Shown: positions 1 to 9,832 of the stretch, in pieces
How positions within the stretch are numbered: the stretch's first letter is position 1
How the letters are laid out: each line of letters starts with the position of its first letter
Assembly (NCBI GenBank): GCA_937864175.1
Contig: CALMJH010000012.1
Location: forward strand, 1 to 64,000
Source: an uncultured Burkholderiales bacterium
GTDB taxonomy: Bacteria > Pseudomonadota > Gammaproteobacteria > Burkholderiales > Burkholderiaceae_A
Direction of reading: 5' to 3'
DNA: 64,000 nt
The notes under the pieces: generated by a model
What the model was told of the DNA's origin: nothing
Seen by the model: the letters and a program-made list of their open reading frames with translations, nothing else
Databases searched by the model: none
Translations under genes and position numbers: made by a program

Positions 1-717
1 GGTGGGCGGTGGTCCAATGAGCCGCTGCCAGGCACCGGTCTCGGAGAGCAGATGGAGCATCGCCGAGGGCCGGCGACCCTGCAGACCTTTAATGAACTCC
101 TGCCAGACCCGTTCGGGCACGAGGCTGTCGACCTCCTGGCCCTCGACCATGGCCTTACACAGACCAAGGGTCTCTGGCGCCACCCGAAAGTCTGGCCAGC
201 GGGCCGAAAATCGTGCAAGCCGAATGAGCCGCACAGGGTCTTCTGAAAAAGCGGGACTGACGTGCCGCAGAAGGCCCGCTCGAAGGTCCGAGAGACCACC
301 GTAGGGATCCTGAAGCCGGCCATCTTCGCCGACGGCCATCGCGTTAACCGTCAGGTCGCGTCGGGCCAGGTCTTCCTCTAGGCTGACAGTCGAACTGGCC
401 TGAAAGACAAAGCCCCGATAGCCCTGGCCGGTCTTGCGCTCGGTCCGCGCCAAGGCAAATTCCGCATGGGTGGTTGGATGCAGAAAGACTGGAAAGTCCC
501 GGCCCACGGGTCGAAAGCCTGCTGCCAAGAGGTCCTCGGGCTCGCAGCCCACGACCAAGGTGTCGCGGTCCACATCGGGTTCGCCCAAGAGATGGTCGCG
601 AACGGCGCCGCCAACGCAGTAGAGGCGGGCCTGCTGGGGCAGCCGCTGCAAGACCGGGTCCGCACTCCGGTCGGGGGCCAGGGCAGACAGGCCCTGTTCA
701 GCGGCGTCTGAGATCAT
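1..717 (-). CDS. cca: CCA-adding tRNA nucleotidyltransferase, 3'-truncated by window edge
   Basis: Adds or repairs the 3' CCA end of tRNAs in the cytoplasm. The frame runs open for 239 codons to the window edge, so the C-terminal part is missing; the ORF track omitted it because no stop is present. The class II nucleotidyltransferase signature YCVGGAVRDHLLG lies at about residues 33-45 and is followed by the metal-binding DVDRD. The start ATG overlaps the stop of the upstream SDR gene as ATGA, which supports this start although it gives an N-terminus roughly 30 residues longer than in E. coli. The tRNA-Gln gene in this window has no encoded CCA and would need this enzyme. Confidence 0.93.
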   Translation of the reverse strand, partial: MISDAAEQGLSALAPDRSADPVLQRLPQQARLYCVGGAVRDHLLGEPDVDRDTLVVGCEPEDLLAAGFRPVGRDFPVFLHPTTHAEFALARTERKTGQGYRGFVFQASSTVSLEEDLARRDLTVNAMAVGEDGRLQDPYGGLSDLRAGLLRHVSPAFSEDPVRLIRLARFSARWPDFRVAPETLGLCKAMVEGQEVDSLVPERVWQEFIKGLQGRRPSAMLHLLSETGAWQRLIGPPPT

Positions 718-1715
718 CGCCGTGGGGCGACGGGCGCATCGTGTCGGCTTCGCCGGCTCAGGATTCGCTTGGCCTGAGCCTCACCAAGAAACACAGGCGC
801 AACCGTGTGGAGGCTGGTGAGGTGGTCGAGCCCCAGAATGGGGTCCATGGGACCGCTGGCCACATTGGGCAGGCTGGCCGAGGCCAGGTTGTCTCGGCTC
901 AGCAGCGGCCGTCCGGGTAGCTTCTCCATAACAACCGCCTGCAGCCAGGCAAGGCTGTCGGGCAGGGCCAAGATGGGACGACGACAGCCGGCATAGTGGC
1001 CCGCCCAATAGGCAATCTCATACAGGGTCAGGACTTCGGGCCCGGCGCATTCGTAAATCTTTCCGATGGTCTGCGGCGACTGGATACACCGGCAGATGGC
1101 GGTGGTCAGGTCGCCCACATAAATCGGCTGGAACCGCGCATGCGGGGTTACCAGGGGCAACACCGGCGCAAAGGACTGCATCCGGGCAAAGAGGTTGAGA
1201 AAGGCGTCACCAGGACCAAAGACGACGGAGGGCCGCAGGATGGTCAGGTCGAGATGGCCAGCCCGACGCAGGGCCAACTCGCCGGCCGCCTTCGATCGCA
1301 GGTACATCGACGGGGCAGTCTCGGAGGCGCCGATGGCGCTCACGTGAACGAGCCGGGAGATCCCGCTGCGTTGCATGACGCGGGCAATGCGGGCCGGAAG
1401 CTTGACATGGGCCTCGTCAAAGTCTGGGCCCCAGGGCTTGCCCACTCGGGATTGCAAGAGGCCGACCAGGTTGATCACCACTTCGCTGCCGGAGAGCGCG
1501 TCGTAGAGGTCCCCTTCTTGGTTCAGACGGGTCTGGACAATTTCAAGGCCCGGTAGAACTCGAAGTGGATGCGACTTGGACAGGCCGCGGGTGAGCACCC
1601 GAATACCCCGCCCAGAGCCCCCCCGAAGCCGAACCAGCCGGGCGGCCAGGGCCTGTCCAATAAATCCGGAGCCACCAATCAGGCTGATGGTGGGTTTGAG
1701 GTTGTCTGCATGCAT
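714..1715 (-). CDS. NDUFA9-like SDR-family NAD(P)-binding protein
   Basis: An atypical short-chain dehydrogenase/reductase of 333 residues. The N-terminus carries a Rossmann dinucleotide motif, GGSGFIGQ (residues 14-21), and the middle holds HVSAIGA and the YLRSKAAGE segment, which fits the Y-x3-K active-site position. This layout matches the complex I NDUFA9 / NAD-dependent epimerase subgroup often found beside cca in betaproteobacteria. The substrate is unknown. It lies 17 bp after the lytic transglycosylase gene and overlaps cca by 4 bp, so the three are probably one transcription unit. Family assignment is firm; physiological role is not. Confidence 0.85.
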   Translation of the reverse strand: MHADNLKPTISLIGGSGFIGQALAARLVRLRGGSGRGIRVLTRGLSKSHPLRVLPGLEIVQTRLNQEGDLYDALSGSEVVINLVGLLQSRVGKPWGPDFDEAHVKLPARIARVMQRSGISRLVHVSAIGASETAPSMYLRSKAAGELALRRAGHLDLTILRPSVVFGPGDAFLNLFARMQSFAPVLPLVTPHARFQPIYVGDLTTAICRCIQSPQTIGKIYECAGPEVLTLYEIAYWAGHYAGCRRPILALPDSLAWLQAVVMEKLPGRPLLSRDNLASASLPNVASGPMDPILGLDHLTSLHTVAPVFLGEAQAKRILSRRSRHDAPVAPRR

Positions 1716-1732
1716 GGTCTTGTCCGAAAGGC

Positions 1733-3631
1733 TTAAGGCGTGATGGTACCGAGCAGGTCCGTTAGCCGCTGAGGCGGCGTCTGCAGAGAGACCTTGATGA
1801 GGCTAGGCTGCAAGAGGCGCTGGTAGACCGCCATGTTGGCGGTGACAGCCTTGACATAGTCTCGGGTCTCGGTAAAGGGAATGGATTCTGCGAAGGCGGC
1901 CCCATCGATGCTTCGGCTAAGGCTCGCTCGCCAGAGCTTGCTGCGGGAAGGGCCTGCGTTGTAGGCGGCCGTTGCCAGAACAATTGAGCCGTCGAATTGT
2001 GTCTGGAGCTGGGCCATGTAGTGGGTTCCCAGCCGAATGTTGGTCGAGGGCTCGGCCAGCTGCCCCTGCTTGAATCGGCTCTGGCCGGTCTCTTTAGCCA
2101 ACATGCTGGCGGTCCTCGGCATGATCTGCATCAGACCGGTCGCTCCAACGGGTGATTTGATGTCAGTAATGAACCGTGACTCTTGTCGAATAAGCCCCAT
2201 GACCCATGGCGGTTGCAGGGTCTTGGAGCGGCTGCTCTGAAGGACGTCCTCTAGAAAGAGGCTGGGGTAACGAAAGTCGAGCGCATGGAGCTGCTTGGTC
2301 TGGATGGCGGCGGCAATTGCACGGTCGGGTAGCTTCGCACCGTAAGCGATCTCGGACAGGGCAATGAGCTCCTCGTCTTTGAGGCCATTGATCAGGTGAT
2401 TCCACTCCATCACAGCCTCAGCCCGAAGCCCGGCCTTGGCCAGGCCAATCGTGCGATTTACACCGGGATGCTGACGAAGACGGTTGCGATGGGCGACTAC
2501 CTGCTCTCGCTTCGGCACCTCGGTGTAGGCAGCAAACCAGTCTTGCTCAAGGGCCTCGGCGGCCAGCAGGCTGTAGAAACCCAGTCCAGGACTAATCTGA
2601 CGCAAGAGGTTTTTTGCAGTGTCTGGATGACCAAGCACCTCCAGGGCCCGAGCCCGCCAGAAGAGCCAGATGTCTTTCTGCCGGACGGCATCCGGCATGT
2701 CTCCAGTGGCCGCCAAGACTGCGGGCCAGTCGGACTGCCGAAGGGCCTGACGGGCCACCAATTCTTGGATCTGGGCGGGCTGTTGGCTCACAGACGGAAG
2801 ACCCGCCTTGGTCATCGACCAGGCCTTCTCTTCTGAGCGGACCCAGAGCCAGGCCCCGATGCTCAGCCGCGCGAAGTCTTTCTGCTCCGAAGAGAACTGG
2901 CCGGCCAGCTTGTTGAACTGCTCAAGGGCACGGCTGGGATGAACACGAGTAGCGGCCAGCAGGCCCAGCAGAGCCGGCTCATGGGCGGGGGGTTTGTAGC
3001 CCATCTTGGTGGCCGACTGCCAGAGCTGGTCGGCATGGCCTTTCTCTCCGGCCAAGGCCGCCCATCGCGCCCGTTGAACCACGTCGGAGGGCTTGATGAT
3101 GCCGCCCTCGATGAGCGACTGGGCCAGGCGGATGCAGGTTCTGCTGTCCTCCTGCCCCACCACCAGAGACTGCAGTACAGCGGTCTTGTCGACCACCAGA
3201 CGTCCTCGGGCACAGGCGATGGCGGGGTGTTGAACCTGCAGGGGGAGGTCTTGCACGACCGCGGCGGCCTGCTCCCAAGGGGCATGCTCGAGTGTGGCCA
3301 GGGCCCAGTCTTTTTGGATGGCCTGGGCCAGAACATGTTGACCATTGCGTTGAACAAAGGCCTGCATGGCCGCGAGCCAGTTCTTGTCCGTAGCCTTCTG
3401 CGGCAGGCCCAGCCTTAGCAGCCAATAATCCGGCCAGACTGCCAGGGGGTCATTGGCCAGGCGGTCTGCAGCCCGGCGAAGACCTGGCACATCCCGGGAT
3501 TCAAAGGCTTTTTTGGCCGCGAGAATGGGCGGGCTGGGTTGGGGCTTTGCCTGAGCCTCAAAGTGCATGCCAGCCATCACAATGAGGGCTAATAAGCCTA
3601 ACAGTGCGGGCGGTTTTATCGGGTGTTTCAT
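1733..3631 (-). CDS. slt: Soluble lytic murein transglycosylase (Slt-type)
   Basis: Periplasmic enzyme that cleaves peptidoglycan glycan strands to 1,6-anhydromuropeptides. From the chosen ATG the product is about 632 residues: a signal peptide (hydrophobic run LLGLLALIVMAGM ending near AQA), a long alpha-helical superhelical region, and a C-terminal lysozyme-like SLT domain with the catalytic glutamate in RQESRF, then GLMQIMP and AYNAGP. The ORF-track start at 3685 would run into the divergent fthC gene; ATG 3631 or 3640 gives a proper signal peptide, and I prefer 3631. Only about 40 bp separate it from the divergent gene, so the two promoters must lie very close together. Confidence 0.9.
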   Translation of the reverse strand: MKHPIKPPALLGLLALIVMAGMHFEAQAKPQPSPPILAAKKAFESRDVPGLRRAADRLANDPLAVWPDYWLLRLGLPQKATDKNWLAAMQAFVQRNGQHVLAQAIQKDWALATLEHAPWEQAAAVVQDLPLQVQHPAIACARGRLVVDKTAVLQSLVVGQEDSRTCIRLAQSLIEGGIIKPSDVVQRARWAALAGEKGHADQLWQSATKMGYKPPAHEPALLGLLAATRVHPSRALEQFNKLAGQFSSEQKDFARLSIGAWLWVRSEEKAWSMTKAGLPSVSQQPAQIQELVARQALRQSDWPAVLAATGDMPDAVRQKDIWLFWRARALEVLGHPDTAKNLLRQISPGLGFYSLLAAEALEQDWFAAYTEVPKREQVVAHRNRLRQHPGVNRTIGLAKAGLRAEAVMEWNHLINGLKDEELIALSEIAYGAKLPDRAIAAAIQTKQLHALDFRYPSLFLEDVLQSSRSKTLQPPWVMGLIRQESRFITDIKSPVGATGLMQIMPRTASMLAKETGQSRFKQGQLAEPSTNIRLGTHYMAQLQTQFDGSIVLATAAYNAGPSRSKLWRASLSRSIDGAAFAESIPFTETRDYVKAVTANMAVYQRLLQPSLIKVSLQTPPQRLTDLLGTITP

Positions 3632-3669
3632 CGGTGACATAGCCCTACGATATAACGGAGAGACGACAA

Positions 3670-4314
3670 ATGAGCAACGAACCACTGACGGCCGAGCCGC
3701 CGCCGGACCAGCCGGACAAATCGTTGTGGCGTCGTTGGCTGCTTCGAAGCCGTCTGTCCTTGCTGACGGAGGAGCGCCAGCGATTCGAAAAGCAGATGGC
3801 CGATGCCCTGTCGGCCAGAGCCGTGACCGAGGGCTGGCAGCGTGTCTTGGTCTTTCTGCCGTGGAAGGGTGAGCCCGATCTGGTCATGGTCTGGCGGGCC
3901 TGGCACAAGCGTGGCATTGCCCTTGGACTGCCCGTCGTCGAGGCCCATGATGCTCCGCTGCGGCTGGTGGACTGGGCACCCGGCAGCCCGATGCTCAAGG
4001 ACCTGATGGGCCTGCCGGCCCCACAGTCCCCACAGTCGCCACAGTCGCCACAGGCGGTTGCCACGGCTGAGACAGCCTCTCAATTCGACACCTGGGTTGT
4101 GCCCTGCGTTGGGGTGGACCAGCAGGGCTCTCGACTGGGTGCTGGCAAGGGCTTTTACGATCGAACCATTGCCGCCCGAACCGAGCAGGGACTGCCCAAG
4201 CCCCGGCTCTACGGCGTGACGTTCTCGAGCTGCCTGATTCCCATGACCCTCTCCGAGCCCCACGACCTGCGGCTCGATGCGGTACTGACAGAAAGAGGCT
4301 GGCGAGATTTTTAG
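3670..4314 (+). CDS. fthC: 5-formyltetrahydrofolate cyclo-ligase
   Basis: ATP-dependent conversion of 5-formyl-THF to 5,10-methenyl-THF, part of folate one-carbon metabolism. The product has 214 residues; the family signature VGVDQQGSRLGAGKGFYDR lies at about 147-165, with basic residues near the N-terminus (SLWRRWLLRSRLS). A GGAG ribosome-binding site sits about 9 nt before the ATG. Residues 118-129 are a PQS PQS PQS PQA repeat encoded by four 9-bp units, an insertion I do not expect in the family. The stop overlaps the stop of convergent metF (TTAG), linking two folate genes tail to tail. Confidence 0.92.
   Translation: MSNEPLTAEPPPDQPDKSLWRRWLLRSRLSLLTEERQRFEKQMADALSARAVTEGWQRVLVFLPWKGEPDLVMVWRAWHKRGIALGLPVVEAHDAPLRLVDWAPGSPMLKDLMGLPAPQSPQSPQSPQAVATAETASQFDTWVVPCVGVDQQGSRLGAGKGFYDRTIAARTEQGLPKPRLYGVTFSSCLIPMTLSEPHDLRLDAVLTERGWRDF
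4021..4056 (+). repeat. Four tandem 9-bp units inside fthC
   Basis: CCACAGTCC, CCACAGTCG, CCACAGTCG and CCACAGGCG follow one another exactly in frame and encode PQS-PQS-PQS-PQA. The unit length is a multiple of three, so changes in copy number would lengthen or shorten a linker without breaking the frame. Slippage in the population is an inference. Confidence 0.9.
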
Positions 4315-5150
4315 GCCGGCAGGGCGCCACGAATGCCCAGGGCCTCGACGATGGCCAGGGTGGGTTCTGCCCGGTTCATGGTGTAGAAGTGAAGGCCCGG
4401 CACGCCAGCCGTCACCAGCTGGTCGACCAGATCGGTCACGACGTCTTGGCCGAAGGCGCGAATCGAGGCCGCATCATCCCCGAAGCTCGCCAGTCGCTGA
4501 CGAATCCACCGAGGAATCTCAGCCCCGCAGGCATCGGAGAAACGGGCCAGCTGGTTGTAGTTGGTGATGGGCATGATGCCCGGTGTGATCGGCACCTCAA
4601 TGCCTTGCTGGTAGGCGTCGTCAACGAATCGGAAGTACGCATCGGTGTTGAAGAAGTACTGGGTGATAGCCCCATTGGCCCCCGCTCGAACTTTTTCAAC
4701 AAAATGCCGCAGATCGTCTTGGGCTGATCGGGCCTGGGGATGGACCTCTGGATAGGCGGCCACCTCAATCTCAAAGGCATCGCCAAATCGCTGGCGAATA
4801 AAGTGCACCAGGTCTTTTGCATGGGAGAAGGCCCCGCCCTGGCCATAACCACTGGGCAGGTCACCCCGCAGGGCCACTAGCCGGCGGATGCCGCGGGACT
4901 GGTAGTCCGTGAGCAGAGAGGCCATGTCGTCCTCTGAGGCCCCAATGCAGGAGACGTGGGGCGCCACCTGAGGAAAGAGGGCCTGCATCTGGGCCACGGT
5001 GGCCAGCGTCCCCTCGCGGGTGGACCCGCCAGCCCCGTAGGTGACCGACACATACTGAGGCTGAATGCGCGCAAGCGTCTTGGCCGTCTCAGCCAAGGAC
5101 GCCTGGGCGCTTTCCGTCTTGGGCGGAAAGAACTCCAGGCTGATCTGCAT
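4311..5150 (-). CDS. metF: 5,10-methylenetetrahydrofolate reductase
   Basis: FAD-dependent reduction of 5,10-methylene-THF to 5-methyl-THF, the methyl donor for methionine synthesis. The 279-residue product is the usual bacterial single-domain length and begins MQISLEFFPPKT, the typical TIM-barrel entry with the conserved Glu and FFPPK. Other family blocks are SVTYGAGGSTREGT, RLVALRGDLP and ITPGIMPITNY. It follows ahcY after 8 bp on the same strand, so it is probably co-transcribed with it and exposed to the same SAH riboswitch. That links SAH removal to methyl-THF supply. Confidence 0.96.
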   Translation of the reverse strand: MQISLEFFPPKTESAQASLAETAKTLARIQPQYVSVTYGAGGSTREGTLATVAQMQALFPQVAPHVSCIGASEDDMASLLTDYQSRGIRRLVALRGDLPSGYGQGGAFSHAKDLVHFIRQRFGDAFEIEVAAYPEVHPQARSAQDDLRHFVEKVRAGANGAITQYFFNTDAYFRFVDDAYQQGIEVPITPGIMPITNYNQLARFSDACGAEIPRWIRQRLASFGDDAASIRAFGQDVVTDLVDQLVTAGVPGLHFYTMNRAEPTLAIVEALGIRGALPA

Positions 5151-5158
5151 GCGGTCCC

Positions 5159-6580
<1,422 letters not shown>

Positions 6581-6613
6581 CTCGCGGTCCTTTCTGGTCT
6601 GAAGTGGAGTCGC

Positions 6614-6692
6614 GAGCGCCGTTGCGGTTGCCCGCAGACTTGCGGGCCACTCGAGCCTGGGAGGACAAGCCTCTCGCAACGCTCCTCGAGTG
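6614..6692 (-). promoter_or_regulatory. SAH riboswitch controlling ahcY
   Basis: Read on the minus strand, the leader holds the conserved blocks of the S-adenosylhomocysteine riboswitch: CGAGGAGCGTTGCGA, then CCCAGGCTCG, closed by an 8-bp P1 helix CACTCGAG/CTCGAGTG (6685-6692 with 6648-6655). A second hairpin, GCCCGCA-AGTC-TGCGGGC (6630-6647), follows, then GCAACGGCGCTC (6614-6625), which is complementary to GAGCG-TTGC in the core, as expected for the conserved pseudoknot. This riboswitch class is known to activate ahcY when SAH is high. It ends about 35 nt before the ahcY ATG, so control of translation or of a short expression platform is plausible. Confidence 0.93.
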
Positions 6693-6699
6693 AGTTCCC

Positions 6700-6728
6700 A
6701 TTTTCGCCCACAGACGGAGAGTGGTCAA
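6700..6728 (-). promoter_or_regulatory. Putative sigma-70 promoter for ahcY-metF
   Basis: On the minus strand TTGACC (-35) is followed by a 17-nt spacer and GAAAAT (-10). A start site about 7 nt downstream would fall almost exactly on the first base of the riboswitch P1 helix, which strengthens the call. No experimental start site is available. Confidence 0.6.
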
Positions 6729-6756
6729 GGCCACCCCCCCATCCGGGGTCTTGGCC
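6729..6756 (-). other. Hairpin at the metK stop codon
   Basis: GGCCA and TGGCC arms enclose a CCCC/GGGG inner pairing, beginning at the metK stop codon and ending just before the ahcY -35 box. It lacks a U-tract, so it is not a classical terminator. It may partly separate metK from ahcY transcription or protect the metK 3' end. Confidence 0.4.
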
Positions 6757-7919
6757 TACCGGCAGTGGGCTTTGAGGGCCTCGGCCTTGTCCGTGGCCTC
6801 CCAGGTAAATTCAGGCTCTTCCCGGCCGAAGTGGCCGTAGGCTGCGGTCTTTCGGTAGATGGGCCGCAGCAGGTCGAGCATCTGGACAATGCCTTTTGGC
6901 CGCAGGTCAAAGACCTCCTGGACTGCCGCCGCGATGGTCTCGTCAGGCACCAGGCCTGTGCCTTGTGTGGTGACCCAGACCGAGGTGGGCCGGGCCACGC
7001 CAATGGCGTAGCTCACCTGAACCAGGGCCTTCTTGGCAAGGCCTGCAGCCACGATGTTTTTGGCCACATAGCGGCCCGCGTAGGCGGCCGACCGGTCGAC
7101 CTTCGAGGGGTCTTTGCCAGAGAAGGCGCCGCCGCCGTGTGGGGCCGCACCACCGTAGGTGTCGACCACAATCTTGCGACCCGTCAGGCCGCAGTCGCCC
7201 TGAGGGCCGCCAATTACAAACCGACCGGTGGGATTCACCAGATACTGGATCGAACCCTTGACCAGGTGCTTGGGAAGAATGGGCTTGATGATTTCTTCAA
7301 TCACCGCCTCGCGCAGCTGCTCCAGGGAGACCTCGGGTGCATGCTGGGTCGACAAGACCACCGTGTCAATGCTGTCGGGCCGACCGTCGACATACCGAAG
7401 CGTCACCTGCGACTTGGCATCGGGTCTGAGCCAAGGCAGCCGGCCATCACGGCGGACCAGCGACTGGCGCTCGACGAGCCGGTGGGAGAGGTGAATCGCG
7501 GCGGGCATGAGCTCTGGTGTCTCATCACAGGCGTAGCCAAACATCAGGCCCTGGTCACCAGCACCCTGGTCCAGGTCGTTGTCAAAGGCCTTGTTGACGC
7601 CTTGGGCGATGTCAGGACTCTGCTTGTCATAGGCCACCAGCACCGCACAGCCTTTGTAGTCAATGCCGAATTCCGTGTTGTCGTAGCCGATGCCTTTGAT
7701 GGTCTCCCGAGCGACCTGGATGTAGTCGACGTTTGCCTGGGTTGTGATTTCGCCGGCCAGCACCACCAGACCGGTGTTGCAGAGGGTCTCGGCAGCAACG
7801 CGCGAGGTGGGGTCCTGGGCCAGGATGGCGTCCAAGATGGCATCAGAGATTTGATCGGCGACCTTGTCGGGATGGCCTTCGGAGACGGATTCCGAGGTGA
7901 AAAAATAGTCTTGCGACAT
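6756..7919 (-). CDS. metK: S-adenosylmethionine synthase
   Basis: Makes SAM from methionine and ATP. The 387-residue product has the three-domain MAT layout: [18 protein letters not shown] near residue 13, [12 protein letters not shown] near 118, and the glycine-rich loop [19 protein letters not shown] near 262. An AAAGGA ribosome-binding site is spaced 6 nt from the ATG. Transcription probably starts about 145 nt upstream, within the divergent acyltransferase region, giving a structured leader. Downstream lie ahcY and metF, so this strand carries a compact SAM-cycle block. Confidence 0.97.
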   Translation of the reverse strand: MSQDYFFTSESVSEGHPDKVADQISDAILDAILAQDPTSRVAAETLCNTGLVVLAGEITTQANVDYIQVARETIKGIGYDNTEFGIDYKGCAVLVAYDKQSPDIAQGVNKAFDNDLDQGAGDQGLMFGYACDETPELMPAAIHLSHRLVERQSLVRRDGRLPWLRPDAKSQVTLRYVDGRPDSIDTVVLSTQHAPEVSLEQLREAVIEEIIKPILPKHLVKGSIQYLVNPTGRFVIGGPQGDCGLTGRKIVVDTYGGAAPHGGGAFSGKDPSKVDRSAAYAGRYVAKNIVAAGLAKKALVQVSYAIGVARPTSVWVTTQGTGLVPDETIAAAVQEVFDLRPKGIVQMLDLLRPIYRKTAAYGHFGREEPEFTWEATDKAEALKAHCR

Positions 7920-7938
7920 CTGTAGTCCTTTTCGAGGC

Positions 7939-8017
7939 AGACACCTTGCGGCTTGTCTCTAAAGGATTACTCTAAAGGTCGCAGGACTCTCTCGAGCCCC
8001 CTGCGGGCGCTTTAGCG
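7939..8017 (-). promoter_or_regulatory. Structured 5' leader of metK, unknown class
   Basis: On the metK strand the leader folds on paper into two hairpins. The first (7980-8005) pairs CGCAGGG with TCCTGCG and CTC with GAG around a GAGA tetraloop, with a GG bulge. The second (7939-7958) is AGACA-AG-CC-GCAA-GG-TGTCT, again with a GNRA-type loop. Between them a 9-nt direct repeat CCTTTAGAG occurs twice, 13 nt apart (7957-7965 and 7970-7978). I could not match it to a SAM riboswitch class that I know. A regulatory role is inferred from the structure and from the gene it precedes. Confidence 0.45.
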
Positions 8018-8071
8018 GTATTTAGAAGACAATCGCCCCGCAAGTTGTCGATTAAATCGGCGATAAGAATC

Positions 8072-8101
8072 ACTATAGACCCTATGACCGCCTTCTTTCA
8101 A
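8072..8101 (-). promoter_or_regulatory. Putative sigma-70 promoter of metK
   Basis: TTGAAA (8096-8101) and TATAGT (8072-8077) on the minus strand, 18 nt apart, match the consensus at five of six positions each. The -35 box lies inside the first codons of the divergent lpxL-type gene. The predicted start near 8065 would give a leader of about 145 nt holding the two metK hairpins. Confidence 0.6.
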
Positions 8102-8944
8102 CTTGGCGCCCATCTGCCGCTCTGGCTGCTCAGGCGCCTGGGCAGCCTCCTCGGCCATGCCATCTGGTGGCTCTCACCCGCCTATCGACGAATGTTCCGG
8201 GCCAACTGGGCGCTCGCCATGGCTGGCGACCAGGCAAGCCCCTCGCAGCGGGCCCGCCAGCACCGGGCTATTGGGCAGGCCGGCCAGATGGTCTTGGAGT
8301 TGCCAAAGATCTGGTGCGATGACCAGGCCTGGCAGGCCATGGCCCTGGTTGGGCTCGAGGCCTTGACGGCGGCACAGGCACGAGGCCGCGGGGTGATTGT
8401 GCTTACGCCCCACCTGGGAGCCTTCGAGCTGGCCCCCCGGGTTCTGGGGCGCCATCACCCGATGACGGTGCTCTACCGACCGGCGCGTCAGCCAGCAGTC
8501 GAGCGACTGCTTCAACGGCTGCGTCCAACCGCCCAGGTGGCCACAGCGCCCGCCAACGCGGCGGGCGTGCGACAGCTGCTCAGAGCCCTTCGGTCTGGCC
8601 AAGTCATTGGCATGCTGCCCGACCAGGTGCCCTCCAAGGGCGATGGCCTCTGGGCCCCCTTTTTCGGCCGACCCGCCTACACCATGGTGCTGCCTCTGCG
8701 GCTAGCCCAGACGACCGGGGCCAGCCTGATCTGGGCCCTGGCCCAGAGGGTGCCAGGGGGCTGGCAGCTTAGCCTGGAGGACTGGCGGCCCGAGGGACTC
8801 GACCAGCCCGACACGCCGCTACAGACCCTTGTGGAGGCGCTCAACCGCAAGACCGAAGAGGTCATTCTTCGCGCACCCGACCAATACCTCTGGGCCTATA
8901 ACCGATACAAGAATCCGCAGGCCGGTGGGGCACCGACCGCATGA
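8084..8944 (+). CDS. Lysophospholipid acyltransferase, LpxL/HtrB family (first copy)
   Basis: Inner-membrane acyltransferase of lipid A biosynthesis, expected to add a secondary acyl chain to Kdo-lipid A. The product is about 286 residues from ATG 8084; the ORF-track start at 8045 adds 13 residues with no family support. The H-x4-E catalytic motif is HLGAFE (about residue 120), and a later block QVIGMLPDQVPSKGDG fits the family. The C-terminus YLWAYNRYK is characteristic. No clear ribosome-binding site is seen. It overlaps the next gene as ATGA, so the two acyltransferases are translationally coupled. Which acyl position each modifies cannot be told from sequence. Confidence 0.88.
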   Translation: MTAFFQLGAHLPLWLLRRLGSLLGHAIWWLSPAYRRMFRANWALAMAGDQASPSQRARQHRAIGQAGQMVLELPKIWCDDQAWQAMALVGLEALTAAQARGRGVIVLTPHLGAFELAPRVLGRHHPMTVLYRPARQPAVERLLQRLRPTAQVATAPANAAGVRQLLRALRSGQVIGMLPDQVPSKGDGLWAPFFGRPAYTMVLPLRLAQTTGASLIWALAQRVPGGWQLSLEDWRPEGLDQPDTPLQTLVEALNRKTEEVILRAPDQYLWAYNRYKNPQAGGAPTA

Positions 8945-9825
8945 TGTCTCTTTCTGAGGGGCTCATCGCCCTTGGGCTCTGGCTTGGTCAGGCCGCCTCT
9001 CGACTGCCACCGACCATGCGCCGTGCCCTTGCCTGGTCTCTGGGCCGGCTGCTCTATGGCCTGGCTGTGCCTCGACGGCGTGTCGCCAGGACCAACCTGC
9101 GGCTCTGTTTTCCCCACTGGTCAGAGCACAAGCGTCGCCAGGTGATCAAGCAGCATTTTGACTTCTATGCCCGTGCCTTTTTTGATCGCTTCGAGGTCTG
9201 GCGAGCCTCCGAGAGGCGCATCTCACAGTGGGTCAGCCTGCAAGAGGTCCATCACTTCGAGAAACTTCGCGGCCAGCCGACCATCGTGCTGGCGCCTCAT
9301 TTCCTGGGCCTGGATGCGGGGGGCATTCGTCTACAACTCGCCTGCCGAATGGTCTCCATGTATTCCAATCAGTCCAGCGAGGTCCTCAACGATTTCGTCC
9401 TTCGGGGGCGGTCTCGGTTCAACGACCCGGTGCTCTTGTCTCGGCAGGACGGCATCGGACGGCTGGCCCGCTTGTTGAAGAAAGACCATGTCGCCTACTT
9501 CCTGCCTGACATGGATTTTGGTCAGCGCGACGCAGTCTTCGCTGACTTCTTTGGCCAGAAGGCCGCCACGGTTACCAGCGTCGTCCGGCTGGCCCAACTC
9601 ACCGGCGCAGCCGTCTGCCCGCTAGTGACGACCATGACTGACCAGGGCTACGAGGCCCGCTTCTACGAGCCTTGGTTTCACCGGCCAGACGAGGATCTCC
9701 AGGCGGCTGTACAGCGGATGAATGACTTTATCGAGGCCAGGGTCTGCGAGCAGCCGGCCCAGTACCTCTGGACCCACCGACGATTTAAGACCCGACCTGA
9801 CGGCCAGCCTTCGGTCTATGCATAA
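8941..9825 (+). CDS. Lysophospholipid acyltransferase, LpxL/HtrB family (second copy)
   Basis: Second tandem lipid A late acyltransferase, 294 residues. The catalytic H-x4-D motif is HFLGLD near residue 120, where the first copy has HLGAFE. The conserved YFLPDMDFG block and the C-terminal YLWTHRRFKTRP are present. The two copies are clearly divergent rather than a recent duplication. Coupled to the first copy by a 4-bp overlap and followed by dapF. A split of acyl-chain specificity between the two is likely but inferred. Confidence 0.88.
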   Translation: MMSLSEGLIALGLWLGQAASRLPPTMRRALAWSLGRLLYGLAVPRRRVARTNLRLCFPHWSEHKRRQVIKQHFDFYARAFFDRFEVWRASERRISQWVSLQEVHHFEKLRGQPTIVLAPHFLGLDAGGIRLQLACRMVSMYSNQSSEVLNDFVLRGRSRFNDPVLLSRQDGIGRLARLLKKDHVAYFLPDMDFGQRDAVFADFFGQKAATVTSVVRLAQLTGAAVCPLVTTMTDQGYEARFYEPWFHRPDEDLQAAVQRMNDFIEARVCEQPAQYLWTHRRFKTRPDGQPSVYA

Positions 9826-9832
9826 TCCCGTC

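Noticed and set aside
4021-4056. Tandem repeat considered as a CRISPR fragment
   Set aside because: Units are 9 bp, directly abutting and in frame inside fthC; no spacers and no cas genes.
6690-7925. 411-residue plus-strand ORF opposite metK
   Set aside because: Antisense shadow of metK and of the SAH riboswitch/promoter region; no family features.
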